A stretch of 64,000 nucleotides of DNA from Polytrichum commune. Lineage: Eukaryota > Streptophyta > Polytrichopsida > Polytrichales > Polytrichaceae. The notes under the pieces are model-generated. The model was not told the origin of the DNA. It saw only the letters and a program-made list of their open reading frames with translations, and searched no databases. Position numbers and translations under genes: made by a program. Position 1 is the stretch's first letter, and every line of letters starts with the position of its first letter. The stretch is taken from positions 48,408,429 to 48,472,428 of the forward strand of contig OX485804.1 in assembly GCA_950295325.1 (NCBI GenBank), written 5' to 3'. Of the stretch, positions 22,625 to 33,182 are shown piece by piece.

Positions 22625-23379
22625 CACCACATAGGAAGTCACTCTTATCTAACCTTGCTTTCGTTCTGCTTCGCATATGCAATTTGGAAGTAGAGATCAT
22701 GACAAGAGAATTTTAATGACGGATTCAAGCAAGCGCACTTGAAGGGACAAATTTCTTCACCACCATAGAATTTCTAGGCATATTAAGGTATGACCACATG
22801 TTTGTCCTTCCAATTATAACCAAAATCGGTCATGGTCCACAAACCATGAACACAAAGAGCTTCTCTTTGGAAACTTTGGTAAAAGAAACACGAGAATATT
22901 GAACCCATCATCCCTTGCTCATTGTGGTTGGCATGTTTTGTGGTATAGTGAGGGATGGCTACTTGTGCCTACTATGTAGTCCTTTGGTGGGATTCGTTTC
23001 TTTGTTATTGTTGTTGTTTATTTAGAGAATCCCCCCTTTAATTTGATTGCGGTATTGCTGCTTAGAGTAGAGTTGAATGAGAATTTTTAATAGCTTTGCC
23101 ACAAGGACCTAGCTACATTGATATGTGCAATTGGGTTATCCCACACTAATTCATTGAAATTTCAATCATTTTGAATATTTTCTACCACAATAGCAAAATA
23201 GAACAAATAATGTTTACTACAAGATTCCTATACGTATGGATACATGATGTGTATGAATGTTTATAGTCTGATTTCTAACCCCAAGGTAAACTCTTGGGGT
23301 TAAAGAGGCGAGGCAACCTATTCGTGAAGGTAAGGTAATTGCACATATAAGTGTAGTTGGATACCGGGTACCAGTGGCG
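22625..23379. other. Intergenic, nothing recognised
   Basis: AT-rich sequence with a (TTG)n stretch near 23005-23015. No gene or RNA seen. Confidence 0.5.
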
Positions 23380-23663
23380 ATCAATAAATAAATAAGTAAC
23401 CAACGCCGGACAATCAGACTTGAATTTGAGCCCGTTGACCTTACCTTGCTCATGAATCCTCTTGATGAAGGGTGGGGTTTACTGCTTATCTTGCGGTGGG
23501 TGGGCTCTTGGCTTCCTACTTACCTAGCTAGTTTTTTTCTGTCAAGGAGAGAGAAGATTTCATATCGGGAATTGAACCTCCAACCACTCCATCTGAAAAT
23601 GGGTACCTCTCCACTATCACCCAGTAGTTTAGGGCTATCTTGGACCTCCAATGGCAATCAATG
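23380..23663 (-). mobile_element. tRNA-type SINE, family A, copy 2
   Basis: Collinear with copy 1 on the same strand. It has A-box GATAGTGGAGAGG and B-box GGTTCAATTCC, the same body ('gagaagattt', 'gcggtgggtgg'), and a (TTTA)n tail at about 23388-23400. Divergence from copy 1 indicates an independent insertion rather than a duplication. Confidence 0.75.
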
Positions 23664-23801
23664 TAAATGAAATCGTGTTATGAGATCATAATCCATCGCA
23701 TTGCACATGTTGATCCACTTGCATTGTTGGGTTACAAATGTGAAGTGACCTGACTTAAAATATTGAAACATCACCACACTGGAAACAATCTTTAGCTTGC
23801 A

Positions 23802-24786
23802 CTACACTAAATATTGTATTTAGTGCCCATAATTCTATTGGTCTTGCTCAACACTCATTGTCAACTGCCCGTGTAGTGTCACTAACACTAAATGTAACCT
23901 ACCATTATTTGTCATTCCTTGTAAGGTTTTTTGGGCATTATAGATTTCATAATGTTGCAAACATTTTCAGTTACTAAGTGATTTTTCATCCAAACTTCAA
24001 TCATCCATGATAACATTTCATTACATAAATGTTAGGATGCAGAATATAACAAACTCTGTTCCAACAATTGGCATTTAGATGAATTGAAAGTAAAGTTTGG
24101 ATGTCAGTAACTTCTAAGCTTATTCATGAGAAATGACACTAGAAAGGTTACCACAATGACATAAAATACCACATCGTTGTACCACTACATGCAATATTTA
24201 GGGCCGCTTCACACTATGGATGTCCAAGTTGAGAGGTTGTGGGATTGGATGGCCAAACATTGTTGAGTGTCCAAAGAAACGGGTTAAAAATAGCCAATAA
24301 AATATAGGAATTGGAGCCTTTAGCTGGGCATAGTGTGAAGCTTCCAAAGGCCAAGCCCAAAGTCCAAACCTTTGGCCATGAACTCCCATGGCCTCTCGAC
24401 TTGGACGGCCATTGTGTGAAGCCTCCAAAGGCCAAGCCCAAAGTCCAAAGGAAGAAAGAGCATCCCACTTTATTCCTGCCCAAAACAACCCCTCCAATCT
24501 AACGGTTGAGATCTTGTTAGTTCTTGATTTCTTAATGAACAAAAATCGACGGCCTCTCGACTGTAGTTTGGGTCTCCATTCATGTCCCACCCAAACTTCC
24601 TTCGAAAGTCTATTGCCTTGGTAAAAAACAACTGCCATGTAGGCATTTTGGAGAGTGACGGCCTTTGGACTTTGGCCTCTCGTGTGACAGGTTGAGAAGC
24701 CAAATTCTTGGTTTCTTACAATCTGATTGGTGGAAATTGCTGGCCTCTCGACCTTCGGCCATAGTGCGAAGCGGCCCTTAGTGTAG
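23802..24786 (-). mobile_element. Family A TIR element, copy A2, interrupted by MITE H5
   Basis: The left end CTACACTAAATATTG (23802-23816) pairs with CAATATTTA (24192-24200) plus GTGTAG (24781-24786). The right terminus is complete only if the MITE at 24201-24777 and one TTA copy are removed. The body is the reverse complement of 1-395. No coding frame. The nesting gives relative age: A2 was present before H5. Confidence 0.8.
24201..24777 (+). mobile_element. Harbinger/Tourist-like MITE, copy H5
   Basis: Left end GGGCCGCTTCACACTATGG, right end CCATAGTGCGAAGCGGCCC. Exact TTA duplications lie at 24198-24200 and 24778-24780. Length is 577 bp. Internally a block 'gtgtgaag.ctccaaaggcca' with 'agcccaaagtccaaa' is directly repeated (about 24339-24371 and 24415-24449). 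The overlapping open frames on both strands are artefacts of the repeats. Confidence 0.92.
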
Positions 24787-25184
24787 TTTCTCTCAAAATC
24801 TTAGGAAAGGAAAACTTTGTCGTTTGATGTGGTAAAGTAGATAAAATTGAAAAGGCGATGGTTTTCCACTACACGAATCACGGATTGTTGCACTACAAGG
24901 TAGATTTTAAATACCCAAAATTTCTCCACTAATAGATTTTGATGCCGCTCTCATCACCGAGTCGGGCCCATGTCTAACATTGTTTCATTTACCGCATACA
25001 TGGTTTGACGAAGGAGCATGCTCCGTGAACCCACCTTGCATTATTCATTCAAGTTTGCAACTTCGATCTAGGGCAAAGAGTCTCTCATTCACGCCAACCT
25101 AAAGTTGACGCCACTTGAAAATCCAACATCTCTCTCATAACTTAGTGGCAAGGAACCACAATAGTGGCAATGGATGTTGTAGTG
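24787..25184. other. Intergenic, nothing recognised
   Basis: No coding, RNA or repeat feature identified in this 400-bp spacer between two family A elements. Confidence 0.5.
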
Positions 25185-25410
25185 CTACACTAAACATTGG
25201 TATTTAGTGTCACTTACTATCTCAAATTCCACAATGCTCTACGTGTTTACTGTATATCTTTTTTTGTTTGCTGATAAAAGTCAAATTGGTTGTTCAGACA
25301 TTATAAAACATAAACATTTTTACTTAGTTAAATTTTTTACATCAGTAATCCAAAGAGATGACATTGCTTAACTCCAAATAGTAAGTGACACAATACAATG
25401 TTTAATGTAG
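25185..25410 (+). mobile_element. Family A TIR element, short copy A3
   Basis: CTACACTAAACATTG at the left pairs with CAATGTTTAATGTAG at the right. The next block 'gtgtcacttacta' is also inverted, so the terminal inverted repeat is about 45 bp with gaps. At 226 bp it is a deleted relative of copies A1 and A2. The minus frames at 25337-25621 over this region are not recognised. Confidence 0.7.
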
Positions 25411-25667
25411 TGTTCCATTTCTGGTGGCTGTATAAATAACAAAACCAACATCTGGTATGAATTTCGGTGCTTCCTTGACCCTTAACGATTGAATTACCAA
25501 ACCATGAGGAAACCAAAACAATAAGGCCAAACATTTCATGATAATCATCTGACCAGGGTTGAAATTTTGACCCTGGCTGAACTTCTTGCAGGATATGGGT
25601 TTCAAGTACCAGGAAGTCCAAAAGCTACTAGAGAGTCCGCAAAAGACTTAATAACCAAAAAACAATG

Positions 25668-25800
25668 GGGTCCGTGATGACACTAAACCAGCGGATGATA
25701 GTGGAGAGGTACCCAAACCAAACATAGTGGTTGGCGGTTCGATTCCCAGCTGTGAAATTGTCTCTCTACTTGATGGGAAACTAACCAGGTGGTCAAACAC
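25668..25800 (+). mobile_element. tRNA-type SINE, family A, copy 3 (3'-truncated)
   Basis: Plus-strand copy of the family at 22322 and 23380. It has A-box-like GATAGTGGAGAGG at 25697-25709 and a perfect B-box GGTTCGATTCC at 25736-25746, then 'tctctctacttgatgg'. Homology stops near 25795, before an A/G-rich tract (25815-25850). It retains the internal promoter but lacks the 3' body. Confidence 0.75.
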
Positions 25801-26166
25801 ATCATGTGTTCCCAAAAAAAGAAAAAAAAGAAGAAGAAAAGAAAAAACAAGGTTTGTCCAATTTAGTGTTGTAGCTACTACTTAATTTTCATTTGGTGCA
25901 CTTAGCAAAAAATAAAATAAAATTGCATGACCAATATTTCACTAATGAAAATTTCTAGGGAGCCACCTCACAACATCAAACCAACAGATGTACTTGTTGT
26001 CTTTCCCCGAAATCAATGTAAAATTATTTGGGAAACAAAGTCTAGGTGAGGTGGTTGCACTATTCATTATTTTTGAGTGTGATTTTCGAGTCATCAATGA
26101 GTTTGTGAGAAGCTTTATCTCATATTAGAAAGACACATGTTACCTGGGCGAGTGACATTATACTTA
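25801..26166. other. Intergenic, A/G-rich tract then unique sequence
   Basis: 25815-25850 is a poly-purine A/G stretch. The rest is AT-rich with no recognised feature. Confidence 0.5.
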
Positions 26167-26666
26167 GGGCCACTTCACACACGAGCCAAGAGCCGTGACC
26201 ATGAAATTGGGAGAGCCCAAAAGAAAGTGGTCAAAGGCTCTACCGGGACACCCCCAAAACCATATAGTGTGGTCACGGACCCTCAAGTGTAGTGTGAAGC
26301 CATATGTGACCGGGCCCTCAACCAAATGCTATTTCAATGAATTTCTATCCATGCAGGTCCTCACACATGATAAAATAGAATAAATCAACGGTTGTGAGCG
26401 TCTGGAGTGTCATGGTCTCCCAGTGTTGTGTTAGGCCCTACCTCCAAGAGGTGATTTTCAAAAATAGTCCAAGTGACCATGGAACATGATCCATTTGATG
26501 CCATGTAGGAATCCATGTAGACTGTACATCCATCGTGCATTCACATACTCCGTTGGTCCCTCAAGCGTAGTGTGAAGCGAACCTGGACTGCCTCCGCCTT
26601 TTCCACCAATGAGAGTGCTTGAAATGTAATGGTCACAGGCTCTCAGTCTCGTGTGTGAAGTGGCCA
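26167..26666 (-). mobile_element. Tourist/Harbinger-like MITE, copy H3 (inverted)
   Basis: Reverse-complement copy of 14175-14673 over its full length. The left end GGGCCACTTCACACACGAG follows TTA (26164-26166). The right end 'ctcgtgtgtgaagtggcc' is followed by 'atca', so the right target duplication has mutated. No transposase. Confidence 0.85.
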
Positions 26667-27607
26667 TCAGTCACAAAGAAGGTAGGCATTCTTTAAACCA
26701 ACCCATAACACATAACTTAAAACCAACACTATGTACCATAATGACACATTTGAAACTCCCCAAAGTTGTGCATCTTGTGTCAATGGTGGAATCATATTCT
26801 AAGCTCCGAGTATAGAACAATCGTTCAAATTGAGAGAAGTTGTTGTGGTGCAATGCTAGTTTACCAACTCTTCCCATGGACGGTGAGTTCGAACACGAGC
26901 ATTAAACCAACACATGGCACCTTGACCAATAATCTAGCTTGGGCACCTCATCCACTTGTCCTTCCTACATGGTGTCTTGGAGATCCAATAGCATCCAAAC
27001 GACTTATTATAATAGGCCACCCCTCCCCGGCCTCCCCAAGGTATAATTAGAACCAGAACATGGACCCCTCACTTAAAGGTCCAACTGCACCACCTAATTA
27101 AGAGAATGAGCTATCTTATGAGTTAGTGAAGACTAGCTAAGCAAGATTGTAGATAACTAAAGTTTTGGTCAAATTGGTTGCACCACCAGAGTCAGCTAAC
27201 AACATGAGTTAGTGATAATCAACTTACTAATATGCTGACTAACTGATCGCACGTCCACATATCCCAGTTACGACAAGCCAAATCTTGACCAATTTCTGAG
27301 AGGAGTTAAGGTTGACCGATCAAGTTTTGAATATGACACTAATTATGACACATCATAAACTTGTGGCCCACGTCATTTGTGTTTGTTGTGATATAATAAT
27401 ATATCAATAAAAATAAATAAAATAGAACATTGAATCATGATATTCTGATATGATTTTGTGTATTCAATTGTGTAGCAACCACAATTAACGAATCGATCAC
27501 TGTTCTTATTTCGATTCTTATAGCTACCCTTGGAGTCCCTTAAAGGGGGACGAAACCATCCCTTGGGTGTCATCCTTCCTTGAGAGAACTTTCTATTAAG
27601 AGCTCGT
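26667..27607. other. Intergenic, nothing recognised
   Basis: AT-rich. A few frames of 60-94 codons without family resemblance. No RNA genes. Confidence 0.5.
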
Positions 27608-27929
27608 TAGCTCATTGCGCATTAGAGCCTACTGTGAAGTTGGGTGAAGATTTCGGGCCCTCCTCTTTTCCACCTCACAAGCTCTGAGAGAATTTTAGGG
27701 TCTAAAACAAGGGTATGCGCATGGGACCCACCGCCCTAATACCTGAATCGACCAGCTTTCGCCCACACTAGCTCATTGCGCATTAGAGCCTACTGTGAAG
27801 TTGGGTGAAGATTTCGGGCCCTCCTCTTTTCCACCTCACAAGCTCTGAGAGAATTTTAGGGTCTAAAACAAGGGTATGTGCATGGGACCCACCGTCCTAA
27901 TACCTGAATCGACCAGCTTTGGCCCACAC
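27608..27929 (+). repeat. 161-bp perfect-period tandem duplication
   Basis: 27608-27768 and 27769-27929 differ at only a few positions (for example gcgc/gtgc and ccgccc/ccgtcc). Each starts tagctcattgcgcattag. It is a recent local duplication just upstream of the low-copy region with the RPN5-KRP gene. No coding capacity is recognised. Confidence 0.93.
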
Positions 27930-29580
27930 ACAACATCCTAGCACAACAATCTAGCAAAGCCGGTTTTAATAGCCCAACAAAACTCTTTGCGCACGGTAAA
28001 CAACTTAAGCATGAAGGGAACTTGGGTGACTTTGTGTTACATAACCCTCATAACCTCAAGGTTGGAGAGTACGTAAACCCATAGATTCATGTGCTCTACT
28101 CCACAAACAACTCTATAGAGAATAAAAAAATGGCCCAATGAAATTAGTGGGGCAGGGCCAACAACCCTAATTGCAACATATCAGTGTACCTTAGGGGGAG
28201 GAGAGGGGGGGGGGGGGGGGGGGAACCAGAAAAACACAGTGGCCGTGGTTTACTGACAGAGATGCACACCCTTTAATTCCAATAATAGAGTGGAAGACAT
28301 CATCCCAGTGGGGCACTGATCACTATCATCAGTACTCGCGGCCCACAAAATGTAAGTAATTTGGTGCAGCAGATGGAACTGGGGGCCTGGGCAGCCTGAG
28401 CGGGCGTGTAACGGATGGATGGATGGGGCGTGGATGAGCCGCGGCCGGATGGAAAGGTGGTGGATGGAGAGGGACCTGAGGCGTCGGCAGCACGGGTGGG
28501 TCCGCCCGCAGGCAGGGCAGGCAGGCAGGGCAGGAAGGCAGGGGGAGGGGGGTGACCGGAAGGGGCCCGGTGACCTGCTAGATTACCGGGCACAGTGGGG
28601 CCAGGTGTGTTGCCTTTCGCTCGCGATGTTCGCTTGTATGCTGCTGCTGCTGCCGTCTGCTCCACGTCCGTCCTCTGCGGGGCATATAGTTAAGAGCAGT
28701 TCGATCCTCCTGGAGGCCCCCGGGTTGTAGTGTTACTACTTATGTGGTCTGTAGAGCGTGAATTCAGCATCGTTTAGATGCCTGGGAAACCAGATTTGGC
28801 CACATTTTTGGATCGCGGGAAGAAAATGAGTGAGGGAGAACCGTAAGAGGGAGGGGAGGGGGGCGCGTGGAGTCTACGGAAGGAAGGAGGGAGGGAGGGA
28901 GGGAGGGAACGGGGAGGGAGGGTGATGAGGGAGGAAAATTTGGTGAGGCGTGTGGAAGAGCGCACGCAAGGAGTCGAGAATTTGAAATTGGTCAGTAGTA
29001 GTTTGAAAACCGGGGACTGCAGCAGTAGTGGTGGTGTGATTTGTGTCCGGCTTACCCTCTTGTTAAGCGAGCTCCTCCTCTCTTTGCACTTTGCTTAGCC
29101 GGTTTTTTTAATTTTAAGTTTTTGTTTTTTTAATAAATATCTTGTATTCTGGAGGCCGTGACAACCATCAGGACTTCTTCTTATCGGGAAATTTCAGATC
29201 TACGAGACGCTCTCACGCTCGCTCTCTCGCTCTTTCGCCTCCACTTTTGAGAGCTCTTGTTACACCGTAATCGCCTTTTGAAAAAGCTTCCAGGGATGTG
29301 CTGTGCTGTGCTGTGGTGCACCTGGCATTGCTGTAATCACCAGCTCTTGCAAGTCTTCCTCTAAATTTTCTCTGGAGATGACGTCGTGGAAAGCCGTAGT
29401 AGATTCCTCCATACACAATATAATGCTTTTTTTCTTGTGCGCATTCCTGTAGTAACTTATGAGTTTGTTGTCTTAACTATCTACCGGCCTCCCTACTGTC
29501 GCATTGACAGTGAGGAATATTATAGGAGCCGTAGGGTTTTGTTTAAAGTGTACAGCATTCCATTATCAAGGAGGAACGCG
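27930..29580 (+). promoter_or_regulatory. Upstream region of the RPN5-KRP-like gene, GC-rich with microsatellites
   Basis: Contains a run of more than 20 G near 28204-28224, GGAT and GGCA/GGCAG repeats (28410-28550), a (GGGA)n tract (28855-28922) and TGCTG repeats (29298-29315). GC content and lack of dispersed repeats mark it off from the sequence to its left. No single TATA box or start site can be fixed. The 103-121 codon frames at 28300-28730 follow the GC-rich repeats and are not called as genes. Confidence 0.45.
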
Positions 29581-32500
29581 ATGAAGGAGGAGTCGCAAAA
29601 TGAGACAGAGACGGCAGATATCGATATCGATATTGAGGACTGCCTGGTTGTAGACAACGGTGCGCTGGATAAAGCGTTTCAAGCGCAGCGAGTGGTCGGC
29701 CTCGAGGTTCGTTCCTAAGTCATTCCGAGTTGCTCGTAATTTTAGAGATTGTGTCATTCGAATTTCTGATTGCTCGCAAGTAGAAAGTGTGCCTCCTCAA
29801 CGTCGGTGCGAAGGATAATTAGGCATAAGTAACAAGTCGATTTCCAACTTTCCTGTGGCCTTGCAACTCCTCCATCGTTGAAACGATCGCCTAGAGCGCT
29901 TGAGTGTTGCCTCGAGAGGTATCAACGCAGGCGAGATTCTCATTTTCCCTGTCATGGAATCAATAAAAGCATTTCTTCACCTGTCTATCTATCGGTATTT
30001 CCTAGTTGTGCTCATAATCTATCTGGAGAGAGTATGCTGAGCACAGGATAACAGTACTTTGGACCACAGACTTATTCTTAATGAGAGCCTCCTCTTTGGT
30101 GAAAGACAAGGGGCGCAATTGTCGTGGAACGTTTTTCTGTCGTAACTTACCGGCAGAAGGTTCTGTAGAAGCTATGTAGTTGACGGGAAGTCCTTAGAAG
30201 ACTTATACTGCCATTTCCACAGCTCTCGTGTGGAAAACTAGAAGGCTCAGGGTTTCTTAAGCGTCCTGTCTCTGGTCCATCAAAGTATCGGTTATTCAAA
30301 TACCGAATGTTCGTCAGTGCCAAATCATGAGAAATCTTGAGTAAGGTTGTCTTGCCACAAGCGAAAAGTGGCTAGCTAAGCAGCAGGTAAAAGTTGACTG
30401 CTATTTGGAGAGACGCCTACTTGTGTATACCAATTGACCAGATGCTCTTATTCAGGTTTCTGCTTGAGTTCAAATGTACAGAAGCAGATTACAGGTAACC
30501 TGCCGTTTGTGTTATGGAGTCGTTAACAGCCATCTTCTCATTACCAAATTGGCTAGATGGAGTCAAGATGATGATCGTCGCTTCTGATTCACCTAACTTC
30601 TTAAGATCATCATGAGCAGCACCTTTTAGAAGTCACCTGGCGTTTTCTGATTTCATTTAGCTACTGAAGAGTATGTGCTCGAGATTCTCTCACGCTCTGG
30701 AACAATTCATAGAGCTGCCTAGAAGCAATGCAGCGAGCTCCAATATCGAGTTTAGTATGTGACTAAGAAGTCAAGTCAAAACGTTTTTTAAACGGTTCCC
30801 AGCCGTTACATTCATGACGCGAGTCGGAGCGAGCCTAGCTAAGTTTTCTCTCTTGCTGAAGTTTTCTCCCAGCGCCTGGTGCTTGATAACTAAGCCAGCA
30901 TCGCTTAACCGCTTCTGCTGTGCTTGTAAATCTCTGCCTCTCCAAGGGGTCTTTCCTGATATTTCTACCGAGATCGTAGTCCCATTCGTTCATCTAGTGA
31001 AGTTTTTTCAGCAAGCTCCTGGGAATCTCGCCGTATTGGCCCTGTTTTCTTTAGTTGCCTAAAGTCGTAATAAGTTTCTTGGCTGAAGCGCCCGGCCAGG
31101 AGATACTTAGCGCTTCTTGCCGCCATCCTTCACTTCTCTTTCGTGGCTGGTAACATCTTGATGCGGATTCCGGCGGTTCTGTAATCATACTTGCATTCTA
31201 TAGGGATCTGATGTTAAGCGGTTTCCATAGAAAAGCTCTTCGTCTTCCTGATAAGGTTTCTAAGACCTGCTTGAGTAAAGATTATCAAGAAGTTGACCGT
31301 TCCAACTGAAAACAGTCGTGTAGGAGTACTACTGCATGTAAGGCAGTTTCAGATGAACGTAAGACTTTGAGTCTTGGATGAAATGTTCCGTCCACATCAG
31401 TAAGTGAAGTAATTTGAGTGTGCTAATAATGTCGACGACTCTTCATTTCTTTCAAGATGAAAATATGCTTTTCGTTATCCTCAGGATCTCTATCAATGAT
31501 CCCTGCAGATTTCAGAAGATTGAGTAGAGCAGGATTTGGAAAGTGCTCTGGGTTAATGACATTCTTGTTTGCCACAGGAACGGAGACTAGATGCAGCTAT
31601 TCAAGAGTTGCTGAGGTTTGAGAGTGAAACGCACTACGCGGCCGATATTTTAAGAACCAAAAGATTGGTAGTCACTATCATTCAGTTGTGTTACGAGGCA
31701 AGGGCTTGGAAGGCTCTGAATGAACAAATTATACTCCTGTCTCAGCGTGAAGCTCAACCGAAGCAGGTAACAAGCATTCCAAATATGTGCAAGGAAGTTG
31801 AGAAAGGAGGAAAATCCGTGTCACACAAATTTACTTTCCTATGGATGCTTTCTTTTCTCGCGGATCGCTAGAGTGCGAAGAAGCTCCCAGTGAGTTATCT
31901 TACTCAGTTTTGTGGATTTTCTGTCGACAATGTGTGCAGGCCATAGTTGCCATGGTCCAACGAGCTGCTTCGTACTTGGAGGATACACCAGACCTGGACA
32001 CGAGGAATATGCTTGTGGAAACCCTCAATAATGTCTGCATTGGCAAGGTGCTTTGCATTTCCTTATGTTCAAATCAAAGTACTTGCAATTTCTGGTGACG
32101 TCTCATTCTGTCAGGAATAAATCTGACACATCTTCTGTCAAATAGATCGTTCTGGCAGGACTGGATGTTGCCAACCACTATGATATCAAGCTTAAGGTAG
32201 ACAAAGTGATGATTATGATGCTTATTATGTAAGCGTAGCTTGAAAGCTTCAGTCTAAACTCTTGAGATTGTGCTTCACTCAGGAATTGAGGGAAGTGTTC
32301 CAGGGAAATGTTGTTTTGACTTCAAATGGTTGCAAGCAAACTTGCCAAACAAAAGTATGTACGGAGGACTCAAATCTGTACGAGCTCGATTTCACTTGGT
32401 AAATCCTGCCCCTGATCACTCATTACTTCTACTTTCCAGTAACTCGAAGTTGTTTTGACAAAGGAAGTCGGAGGGTCTTAGGGTGAATGTATCATCGTGT

Positions 32501-33182
32501 ATGCTGGTACTTTTGCCCATGTCAAGCTGAAGCCTCGTTTGATTCTGAAGGCTGCAGACTCGGCCTCTATTTTCGTCTACTCTCTCAAATTTCTAAATCC
32601 TCATTTGTCCTTTCTGTCATGTAGTAATCGCTCCCAGGAACAAGCTCGTATGCAAAAAGAGATTGAAGATATTCAGCAACCACTGATGGAGCTTGTTGTG
32701 GCACCTAGTGTTGAAAGTAGACCAAGTACACCGCCACCTCAACCCGGAAACAAAACGAGAGAAATGCCCCCTGCAGTCTGCAGACTACCTGTTAGAAAAG
32801 GGGCCAATCTTGTACGAAAGCCCTTGAGACCAGTGCGGCGTCGCTTGTTCGATCCACCGTCTCCAGCAGAAGTGGAGGACTTTCTGTCTGGGTTGGAGCA
32901 AAGAGATCATAGGCGGTTCATAGACAGGTTTGAGATTCTCATTCGGCTTACATTACCCTTTGTGACTGACATACTCTGAGCGCATATGCGAGTCCTGGTT
33001 TCTGTTTCATACTCACATTCATGTCTGGTTCATGCAGATACAACTTCGACCCTATCAAGGATGAACCCCTGCCTGGACGCTTTGAATGGATCCCCGTGAG
33101 GCCACAGCTCACAAGAACTACAAGCATTGATTCTAGCACTGAAATAAGGAGGCCGGAATTGGCCTCAACACTGTCCGTATGA
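29581..33182 (+). CDS. Chimeric protein: RPN5-like N-terminus joined to a KRP/ICK CDK-inhibitor C-terminus
   Basis: Proposed exons: 29581-29706, 31578-31766, 31940-32047, 32146-32196, 32283-32354, 32638-32927, 33038-33182. All have GT-AG borders and together give 326 codons without a stop; introns 1-5 are phase 0. Residues about 43-141 are clearly the N-terminal solenoid of proteasome lid subunit RPN5 (IIQLCYEARAWKALNEQI, then DTPDLDTR and ETLNNV). Residues 142-182 (exons 4-5) are unrecognised and may be mis-spliced. Residues 183-326 hold a basic, Pro-rich stretch with RRLF (250-253), a cyclin-docking RxL motif. The Kip-related C-terminal signature follows (EVEDFLSGLEQRDHRRFIDR, then YNFDPIKDEPLPGRFEW, 280-296). 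Known roles: RPN5 scaffolds the 26S lid; KRPs inhibit CDK-cyclin complexes. Alternative: a dead RPN5 fragment plus a separate KRP starting at Met187 (32650, 140 aa). Confidence 0.7.

Noticed and set aside
25736-25746. Possible tRNA gene at the B-box GGTTCGATTCC
   Set aside because: The A-box and B-box are present but no cloverleaf arms or acceptor stem can be paired, and two other copies with AT-rich tails exist; it is a SINE.
28300-28730. Overlapping 121- and 103-codon frames on opposite strands
   Set aside because: Both cover GGCA/GGAT repeats in a GC-rich stretch and contain only low-complexity residues; more likely the promoter region of the gene at 29581.
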